A stretch of DNA of 28,635 bases from positions 1 through 28,635 of the forward strand of contig CAKSWQ010000028.1 in assembly GCA_934512105.1 (NCBI GenBank). Direction: 5' to 3'. The position numbers were made by a program, and so were the translations under genes. Below, piece after piece: positions 1 to 8,302 of this stretch (its first letter is position 1; every line of letters starts with the position of its first letter). This DNA comes from an uncultured Faecalibacterium sp. (lineage in GTDB: Bacteria; Bacillota; Clostridia; Oscillospirales; Ruminococcaceae). Under the pieces are notes generated by a model. That model did not search any database, was not told the origin of the DNA, and saw only the letters and a list, made by a program, of their open reading frames with translations.

Positions 1-221
1 TGTTTGGAGCGCTCCAGCCGTTCCTTGCAGAACACCCAGAAGTTCTGCGCCCCGGCGGCAAGCCCCAGCCCCACAGCAGGCAAAAACAGCCATTCCGGCC
101 AGCCCCAGTGCTCCACGGCCCACCAGCATCCGGCAAGACAGAGCACCAGCGGCAGCAGCATATTCAGCCCCAGCTGGGTCAGCCAGACCAGATCCTCCAA
201 AGCTTTATACCAGCCCTTCAA
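1..221 (-). CDS. AtpZ/AtpI-like small membrane protein (partial, C-terminus off the window)
   Basis: The reverse strand reads in frame from a TTG at 221-219 to the window edge, about 73 residues without a stop. It encodes two hydrophobic helices (roughly residues 13-30 and 37-58) joined by a Trp-rich turn, then a basic end containing NFWVFCKERLERSK. This layout, with a leading Gln-Leu-Gly motif and an N-(F/W)-rich second helix, resembles the ATP synthase protein I/AtpZ family, which is encoded beside F-type ATPase operons. An AAAGGAG ribosome site lies 11 bases before the TTG, and an in-frame stop further upstream limits the start. A consensus promoter lies at 344-316. The family call rests on topology and short motifs only. 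If it is right, atp genes would be expected left of the window. Confidence 0.55.
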   Translation of the reverse strand, partial: MKGWYKALEDLVWLTQLGLNMLLPLVLCLAGCWWAVEHWGWPEWLFLPAVGLGLAAGAQNFWVFCKERLERSK

Positions 222-315
222 GCTCTGCGCCGCTCCTTTCTGCAGGTGCTGCCTATGTTCCAGTATCTGGAAGTCTTGCCAGAGATGGACAGGCAGCCAA
301 AAAGTCTATGCCCTC

Positions 316-344
316 AGTATACTTCAAAGCGTCGGATATTGCAA
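316..344 (-). promoter_or_regulatory. Sigma-A-type promoter for the atpZ-like gene
   Basis: Read on the minus strand, the -35 is TTGCAA (344-339), the spacer is 17 bases, and the -10 is TATACT (321-316). The TTG start follows about 95 bases downstream. Confidence 0.65.
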
Positions 345-444
345 TCAATTCTCCACCGAAATATAGTAAAATTTCATAGTTTGTTCAGACTGATTCCACA
401 ACTGTGCGCTGATAACACACATTGTGCGCCAGCGGCTACATCAT

Positions 445-473
445 TGCACAAACTTTGCAGAAAAGTTTGTGCA
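445..473. repeat. Perfect 12-bp inverted repeat (operator or hairpin)
   Basis: TGCACAAACTTT at 445-456 pairs exactly with AAAGTTTGTGCA at 462-473 around a 5-base loop. It lies between the divergent atpZ-like and dpaA promoters. Neither strand has a T-tract directly after it, so a regulator site fits better than a terminator. Confidence 0.6.
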
Positions 474-508
474 GAGTGTAAAAAATAGTGAAATATCGGC
501 TCCCCCTC

Positions 509-536
509 ACGCATTTCTGCCCGCCCGCATAGGATA
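509..536 (+). promoter_or_regulatory. Sigma-K-like (late mother-cell) promoter of dpaAB
   Basis: The sequence shows AC at 509-510, 17 bases, then CATAGGATA at 528-536. The Bacillus sigma-K consensus is AC, 16-17 bases, CATAnnnTA, so every specified base matches. The dpaA start lies 30 bases further. The motif is short, but dpaA/spoVFA is a sigma-K target in sporeformers. Confidence 0.5.
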
Positions 537-565
537 GCGCACAGCGGAAAAGGGGAGATGACGGC

Positions 566-1360
566 ATGAAGCAGACAAAGCGGTTTGCGGTGGTGGGCAG
601 CGATGCCCGGCAGGCGGCGGCAGGGCGGGCACTGGCGCGGGCAGGGTATACGGTGGGCGGCGTGCAGCAGCTGCCGCAGGCAGACTGCATTTTGCTGCCG
701 CTCCCGCTGGAACAGGCTGATTTGCCGCTGGCACGGCTGCTGGGCGCTGCAAAGCCCGGCGCGTTGGCGCTGGGCGGTAAGGTGACGGACGGCGCGATGG
801 CCATCGCCCGGGCGGCGGGGGTGGAACTGGTGGATTACTTTGCCCGCCCGGAACTGACCGTGTATAATGCCATCCCCACCGCCGAGGGCTGCATCGGCAT
901 TCTGCTGGAACGGCGCAGCCGTACCCTGTGGGGCGCAGCGGTGCTGGTGCTGGGCTTTGGCCCGGTGGGGCGGGCGCTTGCGGTGCGTCTGGCGGCACTG
1001 GGTGCGCAGGTGACTGTGGCGGCACGCCGCCCGGTGCAGCGGGCGATGGCAGAGGAACTGGGGCTGCGGGCGGTGCCGCTGACAGAGCTTGCCGCCGCAG
1101 CTGCCGCCTTTGATACGGTGGTGAACACCATCCCCGCGCCGGTTCTGACGGCGGCAGTGCTGGCAGCGCTGCCAAAGGGGTGTCTGATCGTGGATCTGGC
1201 CTCGAGACCCGGCGGTACAGACTTTGCTGCTGCCCGGCGGCTGGGGCACACGGCGCTGCACGCGCTGAGCCTGCCGACGGTCTGGGCACCGGAAACGGCT
1301 GGGGAGGCACTGGCGCGCACGGTGCACGCCATTTTGCAGGAGCGGGAGGGAAAGGTATGA
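566..1360 (+). CDS. dpaA: Dipicolinate synthase subunit A
   Basis: With DpaB this subunit makes dipicolinic acid from the dihydrodipicolinate/HTPA branch of lysine synthesis; dipicolinate with calcium fills the core of endospores. The 264-residue product has an N-terminal segment carrying YFARPELTVYNAIPTAEG (91-108), typical of DpaA. A C-terminal Rossmann domain follows, with the nucleotide-binding loop GFGPVGRALA (130-139). It is somewhat shorter than the Bacillus SpoVFA (about 297 aa). The ATG follows an AGGGGAG site by 8 bases. The stop overlaps the dpaB start as ATGA, so the pair is translationally coupled. A sigma-K-like promoter precedes it. Many Faecalibacterium-like bacteria are described as non-sporing, so an intact pair is notable. 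Confidence 0.9.
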   Translation: MKQTKRFAVVGSDARQAAAGRALARAGYTVGGVQQLPQADCILLPLPLEQADLPLARLLGAAKPGALALGGKVTDGAMAIARAAGVELVDYFARPELTVYNAIPTAEGCIGILLERRSRTLWGAAVLVLGFGPVGRALAVRLAALGAQVTVAARRPVQRAMAEELGLRAVPLTELAAAAAAFDTVVNTIPAPVLTAAVLAALPKGCLIVDLASRPGGTDFAAARRLGHTALHALSLPTVWAPETAGEALARTVHAILQEREGKV

Positions 1361-1950
1361 CCACAGAGAAAAAGGGCTGTCTTGCCTTTGCGGTGTGCGG
1401 CAGCTTTTGTACGCTGGAGGACGCCTTGGGCGCGGCGCAGGCACTGACGGCACAGGGCTGGACGCTGCTGCCCATCATGAGCTTTGCCGCGCAGCAGGAT
1501 ACCCGGTTCGGCACCGGGGAAAGCTGGCGGCAGCGCTTGCAGGCCGTTACCGGGCAACCGGTGTTGGACACCTTGCAGGCGGTGGAGCCGCTGGGCCCCC
1601 GGCGGCTGGCGCAGGCGCTGGTGGTCGCCCCCTGCACCGGCGCAACGCTGGCGCGGCTGGCGGCGGGGCTTTCCGATACGCCGGTGACCCTTGCTGCCAA
1701 AAGTCTGCTGCGGGTGGGCAGTCCGGTGGTGCTGGCGGTCTCCACCAACGACGGCCTTGGCGCTTCCGGCGAAAATATGGCGCGGCTGTGCCAGCGCAAG
1801 CACTATTACTTTGTGCCCTACGGGCAGGACGACCCCTTTGCCAAGCCCCAGAGCCTGAAGGCGAACCTTGCCCAGCTGCCCGCCGCCGTGGACGCCGCCT
1901 TGCGGGGCAAGCAGCTGCAGCCGGTGCTGCTGGGGCAAAGGAATGCGTAA
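1357..1950 (+). CDS. dpaB: Dipicolinate synthase subunit B
   Basis: This is the flavoprotein-type partner of DpaA (UbiX/Dfp-like fold) needed for dipicolinate formation. The 197 residues contain the family landmarks VVAPCTGATLA (89-99), DTPVTLAAK (107-115), STNDGLG (129-135) and YFVPYGQDDP (151-160), and end with the KQLQPV tail seen in SpoVFB. The ATG at 1357 overlaps the dpaA stop by four bases and has GGGAGGG upstream. The open frame extends upstream inside dpaA, but the ATG start fits family length. No lysine-pathway genes (asd, dapG) follow, unlike the Bacillus operon. Confidence 0.92.
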   Translation: MTTEKKGCLAFAVCGSFCTLEDALGAAQALTAQGWTLLPIMSFAAQQDTRFGTGESWRQRLQAVTGQPVLDTLQAVEPLGPRRLAQALVVAPCTGATLARLAAGLSDTPVTLAAKSLLRVGSPVVLAVSTNDGLGASGENMARLCQRKHYYFVPYGQDDPFAKPQSLKANLAQLPAAVDAALRGKQLQPVLLGQRNA

Positions 1951-1955
1951 ATCTC

Positions 1956-1984
1956 TTTTCAGCGGGGAGAAAATGTGGTATACT
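1956..1984 (+). promoter_or_regulatory. Promoter of the D,D-carboxypeptidase gene
   Basis: An extended -10, TGGTATACT, ends at 1984. A weak -35, TTTTCA (1956-1961), lies 17 bases upstream. It falls just after the dpaB stop, so the next gene probably has its own vegetative promoter. Confidence 0.5.
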
Positions 1985-2031
1985 CCAAATGATGCCTTGC
2001 TGGCATAAAACTGACAAGCGGAGAATACCTG

Positions 2032-3363
2032 ATGAAAAAATTTACCGCAGCACTGTGCACTGTGCTGCTTTTGATAGGCGCTGTGCTGGTGCCCGGCGCG
2101 GCAGCAGCCGGCCCGGCGCTGGCCAATACCCGGGCATACTGCATCATGGATGCAGACACCGGCCTTGTGCTGGCGCAGCAGAATATGGACGAGGAACTGC
2201 ACCCGGCTTCCATCACCAAGGTGATGACCCTTGGTCTTGCCTGCGAAAAGGCGCAGGGGGACTGGGATGGCGTAAAGCTGACCGTGACCCACGAGGATGT
2301 CTACTCGCTGGCGGGCACGGATTCCAGCCACATCGCCCTGCTGGAAGGGGAAGAAGTTCCCTTGATAGATGCGCTGTACGCCACCCAGATGGCCAGCGCC
2401 AATGATGGTGCCAACCTGCTGGCGGAGTATTTCGGCGGCGGCACCATCGCGGACGGCGTGGCGGCCATGAATGCAAAGGTGGAGGAGCTGGGCCTTGTCC
2501 ACACCCACTTTGCAAACCCCCACGGTATCAGCGATGACGACCACTATACCAGCTGCTACGATATGGCGCAGATCCTGCGCTGGGCATTGCAGCAGCCCGG
2601 GTTTGAGGATGTGTTCACCCGCAACCAGATGTACACCATGCAGCCCACCAACATCCAGCCGGTGACCCGCTACTTCTCCCAGCAGGATAAGATTCGCATC
2701 GGCTCCAGCCGCTACAACGTCGGCAGCGTGCAGGGCTCCAAGCTGGGCTACACCAACACCGCCCGGTACAGCTATGCCTGTCTGGCGGAGCAGGACGGGG
2801 TGCGGCTGATCTGCGTGACCATGCAAAGCCAGCTGAGCACCGATAAATACAATGATGTGCGCACCCTGCTGGACTACGCCTTTGCCACCTATAAAAACTA
2901 CACCCAGCTGCCCGGCGGCAGCGTCACCGCACAGCTGGCAGTGGCGGGCGGCGGCCAGAGCCTTGGCACCGTTACCGTGGCCGACCCCGGGGTGAAGCTG
3001 CTGCTGGCCGAGGGCTTATCCGCGCAGGACGTGACCGTGGATCTGGAGCTGCCGGAGCAGTATCTGCTGGGCGCAGACCCCGCCGTGTATGCGGTGTACA
3101 CCCTGAACGGCGGCGCAAAGCAGGAGAGCACCAGCGTGCGGGTAAAGGCCGAGATCACGGGCCTTGCCGAGCTGCTGGAGCAGAGCGCCGGCACAAAGCT
3201 GGAAGCCGCTAAGGACGTGGAGCCGGGCAGCAGCGCCTGGCTGCTGGCGGGCATCTCGGTGGGCTGCACCATAGGCGCAGCCGTGGTCACGGTGCTGGTG
3301 CTGCGGCTGCATTCCCGCATCAAAAAGCGCCGCAAAACGGCAAGACGCCGCAACAAAGCGTAA
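2032..3363 (+). CDS. D-alanyl-D-alanine carboxypeptidase (serine-type, S11 / PBP5-like)
   Basis: It trims the terminal D-Ala from peptidoglycan stem peptides outside the membrane. The 443 residues start with a signal peptide (about 1-27, ending GAAAAG). The penicillin-binding motifs follow: SITK at 60-63 with the acylated Ser60, SAN at 122-124, and a third motif KLG at 237-239 where KTG is usual. A beta-rich PBP5 C-terminal domain spans about 280-385. A hydrophobic anchor (about 403-426) and a basic tail (KKRRKTARRR) end the protein, where relatives use an amphipathic helix. The ATG has GGAG 8 bases upstream. DacF/DacB-type enzymes act in spore cortex formation in sporeformers, and the position next to dpaAB is suggestive, but a housekeeping role is equally possible. 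Confidence 0.9.
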   Translation: MKKFTAALCTVLLLIGAVLVPGAAAAGPALANTRAYCIMDADTGLVLAQQNMDEELHPASITKVMTLGLACEKAQGDWDGVKLTVTHEDVYSLAGTDSSHIALLEGEEVPLIDALYATQMASANDGANLLAEYFGGGTIADGVAAMNAKVEELGLVHTHFANPHGISDDDHYTSCYDMAQILRWALQQPGFEDVFTRNQMYTMQPTNIQPVTRYFSQQDKIRIGSSRYNVGSVQGSKLGYTNTARYSYACLAEQDGVRLICVTMQSQLSTDKYNDVRTLLDYAFATYKNYTQLPGGSVTAQLAVAGGGQSLGTVTVADPGVKLLLAEGLSAQDVTVDLELPEQYLLGADPAVYAVYTLNGGAKQESTSVRVKAEITGLAELLEQSAGTKLEAAKDVEPGSSAWLLAGISVGCTIGAAVVTVLVLRLHSRIKKRRKTARRRNKA

Positions 3364-3430
3364 AAGCCTGTTCCAAACCAGACTTTTCCAGATAAAGAAA
3401 AAGCTTTCAGAAAAAGAGAGGTACAATATC

Positions 3431-3997
3431 ATGGGTAAGTTTATTTTTACGCAGACCGAGATCCCCGGCGTGGTGGTCATTGAGCCGCAGGTGTTCGGCG
3501 ACGACCGCGGCTATTTTATGGAGACCTACCAGAAGGATCAGTTCGCAGAGGCCGGCATCGACAAGGAATTTGTGCAGGACAACCAGAGCCGCTCCACCCG
3601 GGGCGTGCTGCGCGGGCTGCACTTCCAGAAGAACCACACGCAGGGCAAGCTGGTGCGCGTGACCAAGGGCGAGGTGTATGACGTAGCCGTGGACTGCCGC
3701 CCCCACAGCGCTACCTTTGGCAAGTGGGTGGGCGTGACCCTTTCCGAGGATAACAAGAAGATGTTCTATATCCCGGAGGGCTTTGCCCACGGTTTTCTGG
3801 TGCTGAGCGATGTGGCAGAGTTCTGCTACAAGTGCACCGATGTCTACGACCCCACCAGCGAGGGCGGCATCCCCTACGACGACCCCACCGTGAACGTGCA
3901 GTGGCCGGACTGCGGCTGTGAGCACAAGACCAGCGCAAAGGACAAGCTGCACGAGCCCTTTGCCGCCCAGAAGTTCGAATATTTTGAAAAGTGGTGA
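3431..3997 (+). CDS. rfbC: dTDP-4-dehydrorhamnose 3,5-epimerase
   Basis: It catalyses the third step of dTDP-L-rhamnose synthesis, epimerising C3 and C5 of dTDP-4-keto-6-deoxyglucose. The 188 residues form the RmlC cupin and show FGDDRGYF (22-29), DNQSRSTRGVLRGLH (50-64, with the catalytic His64) and the YIPEGFAHGF strand (113-122). A GAGAGG site lies 9 bases before the ATG. No rfbA, rfbB or rfbD is visible here, so they must be elsewhere. The gene heads a polysaccharide export and assembly cluster, which suggests rhamnose in the exported glycan. Confidence 0.94.
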   Translation: MGKFIFTQTEIPGVVVIEPQVFGDDRGYFMETYQKDQFAEAGIDKEFVQDNQSRSTRGVLRGLHFQKNHTQGKLVRVTKGEVYDVAVDCRPHSATFGKWVGVTLSEDNKKMFYIPEGFAHGFLVLSDVAEFCYKCTDVYDPTSEGGIPYDDPTVNVQWPDCGCEHKTSAKDKLHEPFAAQKFEYFEKW

Positions 3998-4003
3998 TCG
4001 CCT

Positions 4004-4813
4004 GTGGCAAAACTCAAAGCGATGTGGAACGGCTTCTGGCGCTACCGCTATCTGCTGTGGAACCTTGTAAGCCGTGATTTCAAGCTGAAATACCGCCGCA
4101 GCGTGCTGGGCGTGGTGTGGAGCGTTTTGAACCCGCTGCTGATGTGCCTTGTGTACTGGGCAGTGTTCAGCAGCCTGATGGATATGCGGGGCAGCGGCAT
4201 CGACAACTTTGCCGTCTTTCTGATGTGCGGTCAGCTGCTGTTCAACTTCTTCAACGAAGCTACCTCCACCAGTATGAGCAGCGTGCTCAGCGCCGCCCCG
4301 CTGCTGAAAAAGGTGTATATCCCCAAGTATATCTTCCCGCTGGAAAAATGCTGCTTTGCCATGGTGAACTGCGTGTTCAGCTTTGTGGCGCTGCTGCTGG
4401 TCATGATCTTTACCGGCGCGCCCTTCCACCTGACCATTCTCGAGGCGCTGTACCCGCTGGTGACGTTGTTTTTCTTCAGCCTCGGGGTCAGTATGTTCTT
4501 GGCGGCGGCTACGGTGTTCTTCCGGGATATCATGCACATCTGGAGCGTGTTCATCACCGCGCTGCTGTATTTCTCCGCCATCTTCTACGACCCCACCCAG
4601 ATGACCTTTTCCATCGGCGGGTTCAATATGCAGCAGATCATCAAGCTGAACCCCATGTACTGGTATATCACGGGCTTCCGCCGCACGGTGATGTGGGGCA
4701 TCCCGCTGGATCTGAACATGTTCCTTGTCTGCGGTATCTGCGCCGTGCTGTCCATGGTGGTAGGGCTGTGGGTGTTCCGCAAAACACAGGACCGCTTTGT
4801 GCTGCATATTTAA
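4004..4813 (+). CDS. ABC-2 type polysaccharide export permease (Wzm/TagG-like)
   Basis: This is the membrane subunit of an ABC exporter that moves lipid-linked polysaccharide or teichoic-acid-like polymer across the membrane. The 269 residues show the ABC-2 arrangement: an N-terminal amphipathic segment with SRDFKLKYRRSVLGVVWSVLNPLL (about 24-47) and then about six hydrophobic helices. The short family ending VFRKTQDRFVLHI is present. The GTG start at 4004 lies 6 bases after the rfbC stop and has only a weak ribosome site; an in-frame ATG at 4022 is the alternative. The ATPase follows 13 bases downstream. Confidence 0.9.
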   Translation: MAKLKAMWNGFWRYRYLLWNLVSRDFKLKYRRSVLGVVWSVLNPLLMCLVYWAVFSSLMDMRGSGIDNFAVFLMCGQLLFNFFNEATSTSMSSVLSAAPLLKKVYIPKYIFPLEKCCFAMVNCVFSFVALLLVMIFTGAPFHLTILEALYPLVTLFFFSLGVSMFLAAATVFFRDIMHIWSVFITALLYFSAIFYDPTQMTFSIGGFNMQQIIKLNPMYWYITGFRRTVMWGIPLDLNMFLVCGICAVLSMVVGLWVFRKTQDRFVLHI

Positions 4814-4826
4814 GGAGGGGTGAACA

Positions 4827-5570
<744 letters not shown>

Positions 5571-5571
5571 T

Positions 5572-7449
5572 ATGAATGTACGGTTGAAACGCGCCAAGGA
5601 GCTTGCCGGCTACGCCGTGCAGCTGACAAAGGACGAGGGCCTGCCCACCATGGTCAGGCGCGGCGCGGGCTTTGTGAAGCGCCGCTGCTTCGGCAAGCGT
5701 GCACGCTACCTGCCCGCCAAAAAGGTGCTGGAGGCCCAGCGCGCAGAGATGGCGGGCAAAACGGCGGCAGACTGCGGTCTGCCCACCATCTCGGTGCTGA
5801 CCCCGCTGTATAATACCCCGGAAAAATACCTGCGGGAATTTCTGGATTCCTTTGCGGGGCAGACTGCGCCCAACGGGCAGCTCTGCCTTGCCGATGCTTC
5901 GGACGCCGCCCACGGGGACGTGGAGCGGATCGTAAAGGAATATCAGCAAAAGAATCAACAGATCGTATATAAAAAGATCGAAAATCAGGGCATTGCGGCC
6001 AACACCAACGCCGCCGCGCAGCTGGCAACAGGGGAGTATCTGGCGCTGGCTGACCACGATGACATTCTGGCACCCCATGCCCTGTACACCATGGGCAAGG
6101 CCATCTTGCAGCTGCGGCAGCGCGGCGAACCGGACGGCTTTCTGTACAGCGACGAGGCACTGTTCACCAAGAGCATCCGCCGCCCCATGGTGGCGCACTT
6201 CAAGCCGGACTACGCCCCGGACTACCTGCTGTGCTGCAACTACATCTGCCATCTGGCGGTGTTTCAGAAAGCGCTGTGGGAGCAGCTGGGCGGCGAGCGC
6301 CCGGAATGCGACGGCAGTCAGGACCATGACCTGTTCCTGCGGCTGATTGAAAAGACTGGCGGTGCCGCCCATGTGCCGCAGGTGCTCTATTACTGGCGGG
6401 TGCACGCAGGGTCTACCTCCGGCGGCGCCGACGCTAAGCCATACGTTGCGGCAGCGGCGAAAAAGGCGCTGGCTGACCACCTGACCCGCACCGGGCGCAC
6501 CGGCACGGTGGAGGACGGCCTGTTCCCCAGCACCTACCGGGTAAAGTGGGACATCGTGGGCGAACCCAAGGTGAGCATCCTCATCCCCAACAAGGATCAC
6601 ACCGAGGACCTGGAAAAATGTCTGCACAGCATCTGGACAAAGACCGCGTGGGAGCACTTTGAGGTCATCGTGGTGGAGAACAACTCCACCGACCCCGCCA
6701 CCTTTGCCTACTATAAAAAGGCGCAGCAGCGCTACGACGGCCTGCGGGTGGTTACCTACCCGAAAAAGGGCTTCAACTTTTCCGGCATCAATAACTTTGG
6801 CCGCAAATACGCCACCGGCGCGTATCTGCTGCTGCTGAACAACGATGTGGAGGTGCGCAATGGCGACTGGCTCACCGAGCTTTTGCGCCCATGCGCCCAC
6901 CCCGGCGGGGCGGCAGTGTGCGGCGCCATGCTCTGGTACCCGGACGAGACCATCCAGCACGCGGGGGTCATTACCGGGCTGGGGGGCTACGCGGGGCACA
7001 GCCACAAGTACAAAAAGGCCGGCGGCAGCGGCTATATGTTCCGCACCGCCACGGTGCAGGATTTTTCCGCCGTCACCGGTGCCTGCCTGCTGGTAAAGAC
7101 CAGCGTATGGGACAAGGTAAAGGGGCTGGACGAAGCCTTTGCGGTGGCCTTCAACGATGTGGACTTCTGCCTGCGGGTGCGGGATGCGGGTTACCGCATT
7201 GCGTGGACGCCCTACGCCCAGCTGACCCACTACGAGAGCAAGAGCCGCGGCGGGGACGAAAAAGACCCGGTAAAGGCACGGCGCTTTGCCGCCGAGCAGC
7301 AGCGCCTGTACGAGGTGCACGGCAGGGCGAACATCCTGCACGACCCCTACTACAACCCCAACCTGACCATGGACCGGGAGGATTTTTCCGAAAGCGATGA
7401 TCTGCGCGGGCTGAAAGAGGGACGCATCACGGTGCAGTGGAGGGAATAA
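5572..7449 (+). CDS. Tandem two-domain family 2 glycosyltransferase
   Basis: This 625-residue cytoplasmic enzyme probably adds sugars to the glycan exported by the preceding transporter. Residues 72-270 form one GT-A domain: PTISVLTPLYNTP, then the metal-binding DHDD at 161-164 and a QDHDLFLR acceptor-side motif at 250-257. Residues 332-560 form a second: KVSILIPNKD, NND at 423-425 in the DxD position, and FNDVDFCLR at 527-535. Each half has its own nucleotide-sugar motif, so it may add two residues or act as a small polymerase. About 70 residues before the first domain are not recognised. The ATG lies 2 bases after the ATPase stop. Donor and acceptor cannot be read from sequence; rfbC upstream makes rhamnose a candidate donor. 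Confidence 0.9.
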   Translation: MNVRLKRAKELAGYAVQLTKDEGLPTMVRRGAGFVKRRCFGKRARYLPAKKVLEAQRAEMAGKTAADCGLPTISVLTPLYNTPEKYLREFLDSFAGQTAPNGQLCLADASDAAHGDVERIVKEYQQKNQQIVYKKIENQGIAANTNAAAQLATGEYLALADHDDILAPHALYTMGKAILQLRQRGEPDGFLYSDEALFTKSIRRPMVAHFKPDYAPDYLLCCNYICHLAVFQKALWEQLGGERPECDGSQDHDLFLRLIEKTGGAAHVPQVLYYWRVHAGSTSGGADAKPYVAAAAKKALADHLTRTGRTGTVEDGLFPSTYRVKWDIVGEPKVSILIPNKDHTEDLEKCLHSIWTKTAWEHFEVIVVENNSTDPATFAYYKKAQQRYDGLRVVTYPKKGFNFSGINNFGRKYATGAYLLLLNNDVEVRNGDWLTELLRPCAHPGGAAVCGAMLWYPDETIQHAGVITGLGGYAGHSHKYKKAGGSGYMFRTATVQDFSAVTGACLLVKTSVWDKVKGLDEAFAVAFNDVDFCLRVRDAGYRIAWTPYAQLTHYESKSRGGDEKDPVKARRFAAEQQRLYEVHGRANILHDPYYNPNLTMDREDFSESDDLRGLKEGRITVQWRE

Positions 7450-7453
7450 CAGC

Positions 7454-7990
7454 ATGAACATCAAAGGCCATTTTGAGACCATCACCCGGCACAAGCTGCT
7501 GGTGATGAAATACTGCTTTGAATGCGGGCTGTACGAGCAGGGGCTTGCCCACGACCTGAGCAAGTACAGCCCCACCGAGTTCATCCCCGGGTGCATCTAT
7601 TATCAGGGCGACCACAGCCCCAACGAGGCCGAGCGCGCAGCCAAGGGCTACACCTCGGCGTGGCTGCACCACAAGGGGCGCAACAAGCATCATCTGGAAT
7701 ACTGGATCGATTACAGCACCACCAAGACCGGCCTGACCGGCATGAAGATCCCCCTGCGGTACGTCTGCGAGATGGTGTGCGACCGGGTGGCGGCAAGCCA
7801 GATCTATCTGGGCGATAAGTACACCGATGCCTCCGCGTGGGAGTACTACCAGCGCAGCAAGGATCACTACCTGATGCACCCGGAGACCCGGGCACTGCTG
7901 GAAAAGCTGCTGTGCATGGTGCGGGACCTGGGGCAGGAGCGCACCTTTGCCTACATGAAATTCCTGCTTGGCTGCGAAACCGATTACTAA
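7454..7990 (+). CDS. DUF5662 family protein
   Basis: This 178-residue soluble protein has His-Asp motifs like those of metal-dependent HD-type folds: GLAHDLSKYSPTEF (30-43) and HHKGRNKHHLEYW (72-84), with further acidic residues about 107-115. The pattern matches the DUF5662 family, whose function is not established. Members are sometimes labelled catalase without support. It begins 4 bases after the glycosyltransferase stop and ends at a strong terminator, so it belongs to the polysaccharide transcript. A role in nucleotide or sugar-phosphate turnover is a guess from the fold only. Confidence 0.75.
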   Translation: MNIKGHFETITRHKLLVMKYCFECGLYEQGLAHDLSKYSPTEFIPGCIYYQGDHSPNEAERAAKGYTSAWLHHKGRNKHHLEYWIDYSTTKTGLTGMKIPLRYVCEMVCDRVAASQIYLGDKYTDASAWEYYQRSKDHYLMHPETRALLEKLLCMVRDLGQERTFAYMKFLLGCETDY

Positions 7991-7994
7991 GCCC

Positions 7995-8031
7995 AAAAGG
8001 CTGCTGCATATTCCGTGCGGCAGCCTTTTTT
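7995..8031 (+). terminator. Rho-independent terminator of the polysaccharide block
   Basis: AAAGGCTGC and GCAGCCTTT form a stem around a 15-base loop, followed by a run of six T. It starts 4 bases after the DUF5662 stop. Confidence 0.9.
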
Positions 8032-8051
8032 GCGTGCTTGAAACGATTAAA

Positions 8052-8184
8052 AATGCGCTCCGCTTCTGCTTTGCGCATCCTCAGCGGAAAAACTATTTTA
8101 AATTTCGCGTTTGTCGCGCTCTGCGGAGCGCTCCAAACGCATTTTCACGGGAGGGGCGTAAAGGCAAACCGCCTTTTTTACGCC
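8052..8184 (+). repeat. Dispersed repeat, core module, copy A
   Basis: This intergenic stretch shares a core of about 100 bp with 15276-15393 and, inverted, with 23437-23537. The most conserved part (8103-8139) folds as CGTTTG-tc-GCGCTC-tgcg-GAGCGC-tc-CAAACG, a hairpin with a symmetric TC/TC internal loop. A second hairpin, GGCGTAAA with TTTACGCC, closes the copy at 8155-8184. No coding frame in the stretch is convincing. Confidence 0.8.
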
Positions 8185-8223
8185 TTGACAAATATTTCTT
8201 CCATATTTTGGCGCATCTGCCCA

Positions 8224-8253
8224 TTGACAGCGCACCGCAGCAGGGGATAAGAT
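8224..8253 (+). promoter_or_regulatory. Promoter of the first lipoprotein gene
   Basis: A perfect -35 TTGACA (8224-8229), 18 bases, then -10 TAAGAT (8248-8253). A small hairpin GGGAGC/GCTCCC follows in the leader around 8261-8277. Confidence 0.65.
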
Positions 8254-8302
8254 AAAACTGGGGAGCAACGCGCTCCCATAAGAAGAAAGCGAGGGACCAC
8301 AG

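Noticed and set aside
835..2826. 663-codon minus-strand frame opposite dpaA, dpaB and the carboxypeptidase
   Set aside because: It spans three well-supported genes on the other strand and has no family features.
7454..7990. Catalase annotation for the DUF5662 gene
   Set aside because: No haem-binding Tyr or catalase core motifs; size and His-Asp motifs fit DUF5662 instead.
8052..8302. Small coding frames within the repeat (on both strands, e.g. ending RSAERDKREI)
   Set aside because: The same peptide appears wherever the repeat is read, so it reflects the repeat sequence rather than a gene.
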